A stretch of DNA of 64,000 nt from contig CM029654.1 of NCBI GenBank assembly GCA_017311315.1, positions 24,511,879 through 24,575,878 on the forward strand, read 5' to 3'. Below are positions 56,083 to 64,000 of this stretch, piece by piece. The stretch comes from Dendrocalamus latiflorus. Its lineage: Eukaryota > Streptophyta > Magnoliopsida > Poales > Poaceae. The notes beneath the pieces are model-generated. The model searched no databases and was not told the origin of the DNA. It was given only the letters and a program-made list of their open reading frames with translations. The translations under genes were made by a program, and so were the position numbers. How positions within the stretch are numbered: the first letter of the stretch is position 1; each line of letters starts with the position of its first letter.

Positions 56083-56704
56083 TGTGTCAACCGCCCACAC
56101 TTCCACACTCCCGATGGACCAAATTGCAAAATAAAATACCACAGGATTATTTAAAAAAAACACGTAGAGCTATAACAGTAAAAACTTCGAATATAACTAA
56201 GAACACAGGACTTTAATTGCAAATTAAATAGCCACAGTAAAAACAGACCTATGTTCACGTACGGAACTTCATATGCAAATCAAATACTGGCACTAAAATA
56301 ATCAGTGACGAGACATCACGTGAAAAAACAATAGCAACATCTGTAATTGAAATATGAAGATTTCCTGAACGAAAAAAAAATGAGGAATCTCAAGCTTGAA
56401 CAATCTACGTAAATTACTGAAGATACAAAGTTGTAAATTACCGAAGGAGACCAATCTAAAGACTTATCAAGTACGGAAGAAAGTACGTAAATTACTGGGG
56501 CCATCGTTGCCGGGTTCGACGCACCTCGTGACGCGGCAAGCACCTTGCAAATGCTGCCTGTGAGGCTGTGACTTCGTCCGACCGATTTGAAAAACATTGA
56601 AAAAGGCGATGAGAATTGAGGCGTTTGGACAAACACAGGTAGTTGGCTAGAAGAGGCGGCGTACGTGCGTGCTGCCGCAAACCGGATGGGTTCTGCTCCA
56701 CTAT
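56083..56704. other. Unassigned sequence
   Basis: No convincing gene; two overlapping minus-strand frames (56316-56701) lack domains. It ends at the hAT duplication. Confidence 0.3.
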
Positions 56705-57204
56705 TAGGGGTGGAAACGGATCAGATACGAATGAATAGTCTTAAATACAAATACGAATCTATATTTTTAAAACGAATACGAATATAAATTTGAATATTCT
56801 CAAATACGGATACGAATATTCTCGAATATGAATACGGATAGTTTCGAATACGGATTTTCTCGGATACGAATATCGAATAAAACGGATTCCTAGCGGTTTT
56901 ACCGATTTTTCACTGGTTACCGGTTTTAAACCGCCTAAATTCAAATTTTGAATCACAAAATTCGTACGAATTTTTCATGAGTTCTAGAAACGGATCGAAT
57001 ACGAATCGAATAGTTTCGAATACGAATACGGATACGAATATTCTCGAATACAAATGTGAATACGAATATTCTCAAATATGGATACGAATATTCTCGAATA
57101 CGAATACGAACATTTTCGAATACGGATTTTGCTTACCACATTCACGTTTTCTCGGATACGAATATCGGATAAAACGAATTATCCATTACCGTTTTCCACC
57201 CCTA
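56705..57204. mobile_element. Nonautonomous hAT-like element (500 bp) with internal repeats
   Basis: The ends TAGGGGTGGAAACGG and, on the other strand, TAGGGGTGGAAAACGG form inverted repeats. Flanks tccactat (56697-56704) and tccaccac (57205-57212) agree at 6 of 8 bases, an aged 8-bp duplication. The inside is made of gaatacgaatattctc-type repeats. Confidence 0.8.
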
Positions 57205-57212
57205 TCCACCAC

Positions 57213-58087
57213 CTCGTCGCGGCGGAGACAACACGGCGGCTCTGGTACGTCGCACACGCGGAGAGAGGAGGGTTCGTGGCAGAGAGACTTGAAGGGAGAG
57301 GAATTTTAAAGAAAACTAGCTCATTTGTCCATATAATTACGTGTTTAGATAATATAATACAGTTATTTTTTATACAACTCTATCGTCTATGATTAAAATA
57401 TAACTGTATTTACTATACAATTTTGATATACATATATAACTAATCTGCACCGTTATAATACGGTCCTACCAAAATAAGTAGTAGAGATGATTCTCTTTTT
57501 TGATTAATGTGAGAATTTCTAAGATATTTCTTTTTAGATTATTGTGAGACTTTTTACCCTCAAAACAAAGGAGATGTCTTAAATCTTACCAGTTATTTTT
57601 ATTTATATAGATAGTAAAGGACGTGGACTTAGGATGGATAGTTCATTACTTGTTTTTTTATAATCAGTGATTTGTCACTCTACATATACAATTTATCTTT
57701 GCCACTCTATAGAATGGGTTCTCATCTTTTGCCATTTTAAACATTTGTGCCCCTCTCATTTTCTTCTGCCTTGCCTTCTTCCTCCCCTACTTTCTTCTTG
57801 CGTTCAACCATGTGGGAGTAGAATTCCAGAAAAAAACAATTCCAAAAAAACTTAAATAGATAAAAACTAGATTTTTGGGATGCTATAGACATGTGGGAGT
57901 AGATCTGAAAAACCTCATGCCATGGATCCCCATGAGCAAGAAGTAATTTGGGTTTTAGGGTTTTGCCCTTTCTCGAGCTAGAAATTTGAAATCCTGATTT
58001 TGGAGTAATCTTTGCTTGGGTTACCTTACTAGGACATGTGGAAGTTAATCTAGAACACATCATGCCATACATCCCACGAGCAAGAAG
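57213..58087. other. Flank of the copia element, with short direct repeats
   Basis: catgtgggagtag recurs at 57809, 57890 and (as catgtggaagtt) 58035; 'cctcatgccatggatcccc' to 'gagcaagaagt' occurs twice, about 145 bp apart. No gene recognised. The last copy ends just where I place the LTR end, so these repeats could belong to the LTR. Confidence 0.4.
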
Positions 58088-58556
58088 TGTTAGGTCCTTA
58101 TCATCATGCACATCATCCACTAGTCTAGCATCTAGAACACCTAGGGTTAGAGGGATCGGGAGACTCACGGTCGACGATGAACGCCATGAGAGCGAAGACC
58201 TCGTGCCTGCGTGATGCAGGCGTGGGGACGAGTCGGTGCAGATCCGAGAGCTCGCGGTTCGGGGTCGCCGGCGTCGTCCTGCAGTGGCGGTCGGAGACGG
58301 CCTTCCCGTTGCTTGCAGCGCTTAGGAGATCGGGTCCCGTTAGGGTTTATCAGGGGTTTGTGACTCTCACGGGATTGGAACCACGTAACCAAATGTGAAG
58401 CTGGAACCCCCCCCCCCTTTTATATTGCGCTGCGCAACGGGGGACCGTAACCAAAATTGGTAAGGCACCCCCGATCAGGGCGCTGAAAATCAGGGACGTG
58501 GATTTCCCCACGTCCTTCCTTTTCTGGCCGTTTTGGCCTTAGATCAATATCCAACA
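58088..58556 (-). mobile_element. Copia 3' LTR
   Basis: On the minus strand it begins TGTTGGATATTG right after the polypurine tract and ends near GGACCTAACA (58088). The right boundary is firm; the left is inferred from the inverted TGTTRG..CYAACA ends. It carries a minus-strand TATA box at 58418-58424. Confidence 0.65.
58418..58424 (-). promoter_or_regulatory. TATA box in the copia LTR
   Basis: The minus strand reads gcaatataaaaggggg, placed inside the LTR about 130 bp from its start, as expected for the retrotransposon promoter. Confidence 0.65.
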
Positions 58557-58571
58557 TTCTCCCCCTTGATC
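58557..58571 (-). other. Copia polypurine tract
   Basis: Minus-strand gatcaagggggagaat directly before the LTR start TGTTGG; the plus-strand primer site for second-strand synthesis. Confidence 0.85.
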
Positions 58572-58748
58572 GTAAGGCTTAAACATCATAAGCCCTCTCT
58601 CAATAAAACTTCACACCAAAGTAATGCGTCACAACAGTCAATTAAATACCGCTGGACAACAGTACTTATAGTGCTCCATTCTATATCAATCGGATAACAT
58701 AATACTTCATGGGAGTTGGTTACTTTATATGGTCCTCTTATTCCAGGA

Positions 58749-61700
58749 TCACAGGCTCTCCAATAAACCCATGCCGGCAACATGATCACGAAAAATATTG
58801 GGTGGTAAGCCTTTTGTGAGCGGATCCGCAAGCATAAATTTAGTTCCAATATGCTCAACCTTAATTGTTTGATCCTGGACTCTATCTTTCACAACATGAT
58901 ACTTTATGTCAATGTGCTTGGCAGCTGCACTCGACTTGTTGTTACTCGAATAGAAAACTGCGGGTTGATTATCGCAGTACAAAACGAGTGGTCTAGAGAT
59001 GCTGTCTACCACTCTCAATCCCGGGATAAAGTTCTTAAGCCATACAGCCTGCCCGGTAGCCTCATAACATGCCACAAATTCAGCCTGCATTGTCGACGAT
59101 GCAGTAAGTGTTTGCTTTACACTTTTCCATGATATTGCTGCTCCTGCGAGGGTGAAAATATAACCTGATGTGGACTTCTTAGTGTCTTTACACCCCGCAA
59201 AATCAGCATCAGAATAACCGACAACCTCAAGGTTATCGCATCTTCTATATGTGAGCATGTGACCTTTAGTGCCTTGCATATAGCGCAGGACTTTCTTAAC
59301 GGCTTTCCAGTGGTCCGGTCCTGGATTTGATTGATATCTGCCAAGCATCCCGGTAACAAAAGCTAAATCAGGGGGCGTACATACTTGAGCATACATAATA
59401 CTTCCGACAGCAGAAGCGTAAGGTATAGCCTTCATCTGATCAGATTCATAATCATTCTTTGGGCATTGAAATTTCCCAAACTTATCGCCCTTAACAATAG
59501 GAGCAGGCGAGGCAGAGCATTTATGCATATTGTATCTCTTTAGTACTCTATCAATGTATGCCTTTTGTGATAAACCAAATGTTCCTTTGGACCTATCTCG
59601 GTGAATTTCAATACCAAGAACATAAGATGCTTCACCGAGATCCTTCATATCAAAATTGGACGAGAGAAATCTTTTAGTTTCTCGCAGCATGTCCACACTG
59701 CTGCTGGCCAATAATATATCGTCCACATAAAGAATTAAGAAGGTGTAATTACTCCCCCTGAATTTAACATAAGTACAATTATCAACATCATTCTCCTTAA
59801 ATCCAAATTTCCTTATGACTTCATCAAACTTAAGGTACCATTGCCTAGAAGCTTGCTTCAGGCCATATATGGATTTCCTTAGCTTACATCCCAAATGTTC
59901 TTCGCCTTCCACAACAAAACCTTCCGGTTGTATCATGTAAACGTCCTCATACAAGTCTCCATTCAGGAATGCAGTTTTAACATCCATTTGGTGCAACTCT
60001 AAGTCGAAATGTGCTGTGAGCGCCATTATGATTCTAAATGAATCTTTAGTTGAGACAGGAGAAAAGGTTTCATTATAGTCAATGCCTTCTCTTTGTGTAA
60101 ACCCTTTTGCTACAAGTCTCGCCTTAAACCTTTCGATGTTCCCTTTGGAGTCACGTTTTGTTTTGTAGACCCATTTGCAGCCTACTGTTTTGGCTCCATT
60201 AGGAATTTCCACTAAGTCCCATACGCCATTAGCGCCCATAGACTCAATCTCATCTTTCATGGCATCTAGCCATTTAGATGAATCCTTACTCTTCATTGCT
60301 TCCTTATAAGAGCTGGGATCATCTGCCTTCCCAAGATCATCCTCATTCAAGTAAACCTCATAATCACTTGGGATAGCAGATCTCCTCACTCGTTGTGATC
60401 TCCTGACAGGTTCATTAGTAGGCTCATCAGGTTGTTCATTAATTGTCACAGAGGGCTGTGAAGGCTCAGCATTAGGTATTGCACTTGTATTTTTAGAGCC
60501 CTCAACAGAAGGAGTAGCCAAAGAATTAACTGGAGATGCAACAGGAGTTGCAACTACAGGATCTACTATGGGCACAACCACTTGGGGCATAGGAAAATCA
60601 GTCTGTCGGATTAGCGGTGAAGCAGCATAAATCCGCTTCTCTTCAAGATCAATTTTCCTAGGCTCCAAGTTACCACTGATGCCATCATTTTCCAAGAACA
60701 CAGCGTGCCTTGTCTCTACAAATTTTGTGGTACGATCTGGACAATAGAATCGGTACCCTTTAGACTTGTCAGGATAGCCAATAAAATGGCAACTCACAGT
60801 CTTGGGATCTAATTTCCCAATGTGTGGGTTAAACACCTTAGCTTCAGCTGCACAACCCCACACATGGAGGTAGTTCAAGCTTGGTTTTCTCCCAGTCCAT
60901 AATTCATAAGGTGTTTTAGGCACTGATTTACTGGGAACCCGATTGAGTATATGTGCAGCGGTCTTTAATGCTTCCATCCATAACTTTATTGGCAAAGTGG
61001 AGTAACTCAACATACTTCGAACCATATCCATAAGTGTGCGGTTTCTTCTTTCCGCTACTCCATTTTGCTGGGGATCGCCAGGCATTGAGTACTGGGCAAC
61101 TATACCTTTTTCTTGTAGAAACCTGACAAAAGGACCAGGAATCTGCCCATAAGTTGCGTGTCGCCCATAATACTCTCCCCCACGATCCGAGCGCACTACT
61201 TTAATCTTTAGATTGTGCTGATTTTCAACTTCAGCCTTAAATATCTTAAATTTATCAAGTGCCTCCGATCTTTCTTTAATAGGATAGATATAACCATAAC
61301 GTGAATAATCATCAGTGAACGTAATAAAAGAGTCATAAACATCTACTGATGTCACAGGGAAAGGACCACATATGTCAGTATGAATTAATTCCAAAATTCC
61401 TGTGCTTCGAGTAGCACCTTTCTTTATTGTCTTTACATACTTGCCTTTGATGCAATCAAGGCAATGATCATCCGAATCACTAAAGTCTAAAGGATGGAGA
61501 ATTTCATCTTTAATGAGACGTTCAATTCTCCCCCTCGAAATGTGGCCCAAACGACAGTGCCACAATTTCGACGAAGTCTCATCAATTCGCTTGCGCTTTT
61601 TATTCACATCACATACATTCATGGATATAGGAGAATCTTGCAGGGATAACATATAAAGCTTATCGTGTCGGATGGCACGACCAACATTATCATTATTAAA

Positions 61701-62858
61701 ATAAATCAAACACATTCCGTGTCCAAAATTACAAGAATATCCATCATTATCTAATAATGAAATGGAAATCAAGTTTCTTCTCATCGAGGGAACATAAAGA
61801 ACATCATTAAGTTTCATTACAAAATCATTATTCAAAACTAAAGAAACCGATCCAATAGCTTGAATTTCGGCTTCCATCCCATTAGCCACTCTTAGGCTTC
61901 TTTCCCCTTTGAGACTTCTCAACATATGGAATCCCTGCAAGGAATTCGTAACGTGCACAGAAGCACCAGAATCAATCCACCAAGAATTTATAGGAAAATC
62001 AGCATAAAATGCTTCATCAACATAAGTGATTTCATAAGTACCTTTCTTGGCGAGCCATTTCAGCCATCCAGGACAATCATCTTTGAAATGGTCCTTCGAC
62101 TGACAAAAGTAACATTCACCACTTTTCTTCTGTTCATTTGAGCTCCCAGATCCTGAAGCGTTTTTAGGCGCCTTAGGATGCTGTGGGTGCTGTGGCTTCT
62201 GAGGCTTCTGATAAGGGGAGTAGGTTTGCTCCTTCTTTCCCTTTCCTTTGTAGCCACCTCTATTTCTAGAGGGACCAGCCTTATTTGAGGAGCTGACTTG
62301 ATTCACAAAATCAGTAGCCCCCTCAGCCTTGAGCATCTCTTCCTCCTGTGAAACATTAGCGATCAACTCGCTCATGGTCCACTTGTCCTTAATGGTGTTG
62401 TAGTTCACCTTGAAAGCTTCAAATTGCTTGGGAAGAGACATCATAATGTAATGGACAACAAAACCATCAGAAATAGCCATGTCCATTGTCTTAAGTCTGG
62501 CAGCAATATTGATTATGGTCATAATGTGCTCACGAACATTCCCAGTACCATTGTACTTAGTGTTCATGAGCCTGTGCATCAGTGTGGTAGCATAAACTTT
62601 AGAGGACCCCTTAAAGTGATCCTCGATGGAGGACAAATAGTCCTTCACCCTTTCTTTTTCAGGGATTGCTCCCCTTATGGCTTCACTGATGGAGTTCTTC
62701 ATCACAGCAAGTGAAACACGGTTAGACCGCTCCCACTTCTCAGCATTAGTTTTATAGTCCTTCATTTTGTCATCATAATTGTCCTCCCCTTCAGTAGGAG
62801 CGACAGGCTCATCGAATCTGAACGCGTAGTCCAGATCCAAGAGCTGAAAAGCCGTCAT
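58749..62858 (-). CDS. Ty1/copia Gag-Pol polyprotein, uninterrupted
   Basis: A 1369-codon frame without stop or shift from the first in-frame Met. Residues 1-190: UBN2-type gag. About 249-262: zinc knuckle CYFCQSKDHFKDDC. About 294-300: aspartic protease WIDSGAS. About 433-473: pre-integrase HCRLGH and CLDCIKGK. About 490-650: integrase with HTDICG (D495), RSDRGGEYYG (D558) and PQQNGVAERRNRT (E603). About 865-1100: reverse transcriptase with ARLVAKGFTQ, QMDVKTAFLNG and YVDD (1044-1047). About 1211-1360: RNase H with YSDADFAGC, MQAEF and YCDNQPAV. All catalytic residues that I can check are present. The order (protease, integrase, RT, RNase H) is copia. The gag motif LNGSNFQKWKFTL is encoded just upstream of this Met in the same frame, so the real N-terminus is longer. 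Confidence 0.95.
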   Translation of the reverse strand: MTAFQLLDLDYAFRFDEPVAPTEGEDNYDDKMKDYKTNAEKWERSNRVSLAVMKNSISEAIRGAIPEKERVKDYLSSIEDHFKGSSKVYATTLMHRLMNTKYNGTGNVREHIMTIINIAARLKTMDMAISDGFVVHYIMMSLPKQFEAFKVNYNTIKDKWTMSELIANVSQEEEMLKAEGATDFVNQVSSSNKAGPSRNRGGYKGKGKKEQTYSPYQKPQKPQHPQHPKAPKNASGSGSSNEQKKSGECYFCQSKDHFKDDCPGWLKWLAKKGTYEITYVDEAFYADFPINSWWIDSGASVHVTNSLQGFHMLRSLKGERSLRVANGMEAEIQAIGSVSLVLNNDFVMKLNDVLYVPSMRRNLISISLLDNDGYSCNFGHGMCLIYFNNDNVGRAIRHDKLYMLSLQDSPISMNVCDVNKKRKRIDETSSKLWHCRLGHISRGRIERLIKDEILHPLDFSDSDDHCLDCIKGKYVKTIKKGATRSTGILELIHTDICGPFPVTSVDVYDSFITFTDDYSRYGYIYPIKERSEALDKFKIFKAEVENQHNLKIKVVRSDRGGEYYGRHATYGQIPGPFVRFLQEKGIVAQYSMPGDPQQNGVAERRNRTLMDMVRSMLSYSTLPIKLWMEALKTAAHILNRVPSKSVPKTPYELWTGRKPSLNYLHVWGCAAEAKVFNPHIGKLDPKTVSCHFIGYPDKSKGYRFYCPDRTTKFVETRHAVFLENDGISGNLEPRKIDLEEKRIYAASPLIRQTDFPMPQVVVPIVDPVVATPVASPVNSLATPSVEGSKNTSAIPNAEPSQPSVTINEQPDEPTNEPVRRSQRVRRSAIPSDYEVYLNEDDLGKADDPSSYKEAMKSKDSSKWLDAMKDEIESMGANGVWDLVEIPNGAKTVGCKWVYKTKRDSKGNIERFKARLVAKGFTQREGIDYNETFSPVSTKDSFRIIMALTAHFDLELHQMDVKTAFLNGDLYEDVYMIQPEGFVVEGEEHLGCKLRKSIYGLKQASRQWYLKFDEVIRKFGFKENDVDNCTYVKFRGSNYTFLILYVDDILLASSSVDMLRETKRFLSSNFDMKDLGEASYVLGIEIHRDRSKGTFGLSQKAYIDRVLKRYNMHKCSASPAPIVKGDKFGKFQCPKNDYESDQMKAIPYASAVGSIMYAQVCTPPDLAFVTGMLGRYQSNPGPDHWKAVKKVLRYMQGTKGHMLTYRRCDNLEVVGYSDADFAGCKDTKKSTSGYIFTLAGAAISWKSVKQTLTASSTMQAEFVACYEATGQAVWLKNFIPGLRVVDSISRPLVLYCDNQPAVFYSSNNKSSAAAKHIDIKYHVVKDRVQDQTIKVEHIGTKFMLADPLTKGLPPNIFRDHVAGMGLLESL

Positions 62859-64000
62859 AAGTGTAAACTTCCATTTCTGGAAGTTACTACCATTAAGTGG
62901 CTCAATTGCATTAACATGAGCGGAAACGGAAGCAGCTGAAAAAATTTAAAATTTACATTAGGAAAACGCATAATTAATTTGCATGAAAATTAATCTTACG
63001 TTGGTATGATTAACAACATGCTCATAAGAATTTTTCGCATCACCGTTGGGCAGAAACGAAAAATTTAACATAATTTATCGCATGCAATTACAATTAACTT
63101 TGGTCAAAGAGTAATAGCGTGGCGAAAAATAAACATAATTGATTACATGCAATTACAATTAACGTTGGTCAAATCGTAATAGCATGTAAAACTAAATACA
63201 ACCCTCCAATTGAATTTCCCGTTGGTTCCATTCAATTAGGGGCAGAACATTACGCAGCGGAAAAAGGCATAATAATTTTCAGCAGCTTGGTAACATTATC
63301 CGTTAATAATTTCATAAGAGACATCATTAATTAAACATGAGATGTACCATAAAAACATGAAATATATATACTGAAAATAAAACCCAACAGCCTGAAATAT
63401 ACATCATAAATTTCATGTATATATATACCTGAATACATGCATGAAATATATGCTGAAAAGCACATACATGAAAAGCATACTGAAATACATAAAATTATGG
63501 CTGCTGGGCCTAAAACCCAACAGCCCTTTCCCCTTTGCGGCTCCACTGGCCCACAAAAAATCATGTGCTAACGGCCCAAAAGTGTTCGCGCTCAGGCCAC
63601 CTCACACGCGCGCGGCAGCCGGCAGGCCGAAACCGGCCCATCAGTCCCAAAACCTCATCAAAACGATGGCCGTCCGATCTGATCGGACGGCCGAGACACC
63701 CGCGCGGCGGGAGTTAAACCTCAGAAAACCTAACCCTAGGCCATACGGCCCACTTCACCCTCCGGAAAAAAACGGAGCCTCAGCGGCGGCATGCGCGGGG
63801 TTCGACTGGCGGCGCGCGGAGGAGCGACGGCGGCTGCGCACGGCTTTGCGGCGCGGAGCAGCGACGGCTCCGCTCGGGGCGGTGAGCGGCGCGCTGGCGA
63901 CCCGCGCGGGAAGACGGAGGCGCGCGTGCCCGCGCGGAGGAGCAGCGGGGCGGGGACACGCGGAGCGGCGGCTCCATGGCCTCGGCGGAGGCGGCCCCGA
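62859..64000 (-). mobile_element. Copia 5' leader region, continuing beyond the window
   Basis: Between the polyprotein and the window edge there is no sequence matching the 3' LTR and no primer-binding site, so the leader exceeds 1.1 kb. It is AT-rich to about 63480, then GC-rich with an ATG in good context (gccATGGag, 63977) opening a 65-codon Arg/Pro-rich frame. In-frame codons upstream of the polyprotein Met reach back to a TAA near 62946. Confidence 0.6.
62936..62961 (-). promoter_or_regulatory. Putative 3' splice site upstream of copia gag
   Basis: The minus strand reads cctaatg (branch-point-like), then a T-rich tract, then TTTTTTCAG followed by CTGCTTCCG. It sits just 5' of gag codons that lack an upstream Met. 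The AG is at 62936-62937. Confidence 0.5.

Overview
This window looks like transposon-dense DNA from a grass (Poaceae), probably an intergenic or pericentromeric block. The evidence is the mixture of families: Ty3/gypsy LTRs opening TGTAACATYCC, an iMet-tRNA-primed gypsy 5' end, a Ty1/copia element, a Mutator-like element (MULE) carrying plant mobile domain (PMD) and GRF zinc-finger genes, a CACTA remnant with a Ulp1 protease, a Tourist-type MITE, and hAT-like elements. I see no convincing intact host gene. The only long intact reading frame is a copia polyprotein. Species cannot be fixed from this sequence alone.

Layout. 1-2505: two direct copies of a noncoding LTR-retrotransposon unit (a third lies at 46095-47340). 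2506-4445: the 3' end and LTR of a gypsy element. 4547-8420 and 13468-19037: two diverged copies of one segment holding exons of an unrecognised gene plus the left part of a MULE. Between the copies lie a truncated gypsy 5' end with its LTR (8421-11504) and the tail of a CACTA element (Ulp1 exons 11505-12364, subterminal repeats 12786-13062).

The centrepiece is a composite MULE at 18135-39770. It has a 9-bp target-site duplication (TCCAGTCTG / TCCAGCCTG), terminal inverted repeats of roughly 230 bp, and a promoter-like TATA box. Its genes are a decayed mudrA-type transposase, a decayed multi-exon PMD gene, and two GRF zinc-finger genes pointing in opposite directions. A 31-bp minisatellite lies between the two GRF genes. 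Two later LTR insertions with perfect 5-bp duplications sit inside it: a 9.56-kb gypsy element (20578-30137, CCTTT) that splits the transposase, and a 1.87-kb solo LTR (33853-35718, GTTTT). Removing both with one duplication each leaves a MULE of about 10.2 kb.

39780-58000: a Tourist-like MITE just outside the MULE, a 5'-truncated copia fragment on the minus strand, LTR scraps, two well-bounded nonautonomous hAT-like elements (48454-49377 and 56705-57204), a CACTA end (56082), AT-rich degenerate repeats, and long stretches where I recognise nothing. 58088-64000: a minus-strand copia element with 3' LTR, polypurine tract, an uninterrupted 1369-codon polyprotein, and a long GC-rich leader running off the window. 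Its gag N-terminal motif lies upstream of the first in-frame Met, next to a good 3' splice signal, which suggests a spliced leader.

The recurrent theme is nested insertion. The order is MULE insertion, then segmental duplication of its left end, then gypsy insertions. The diverged gypsy LTRs share two covarying palindromic modules at fixed distances from the LTR 3' end, a piece of structure not explained by coding content.
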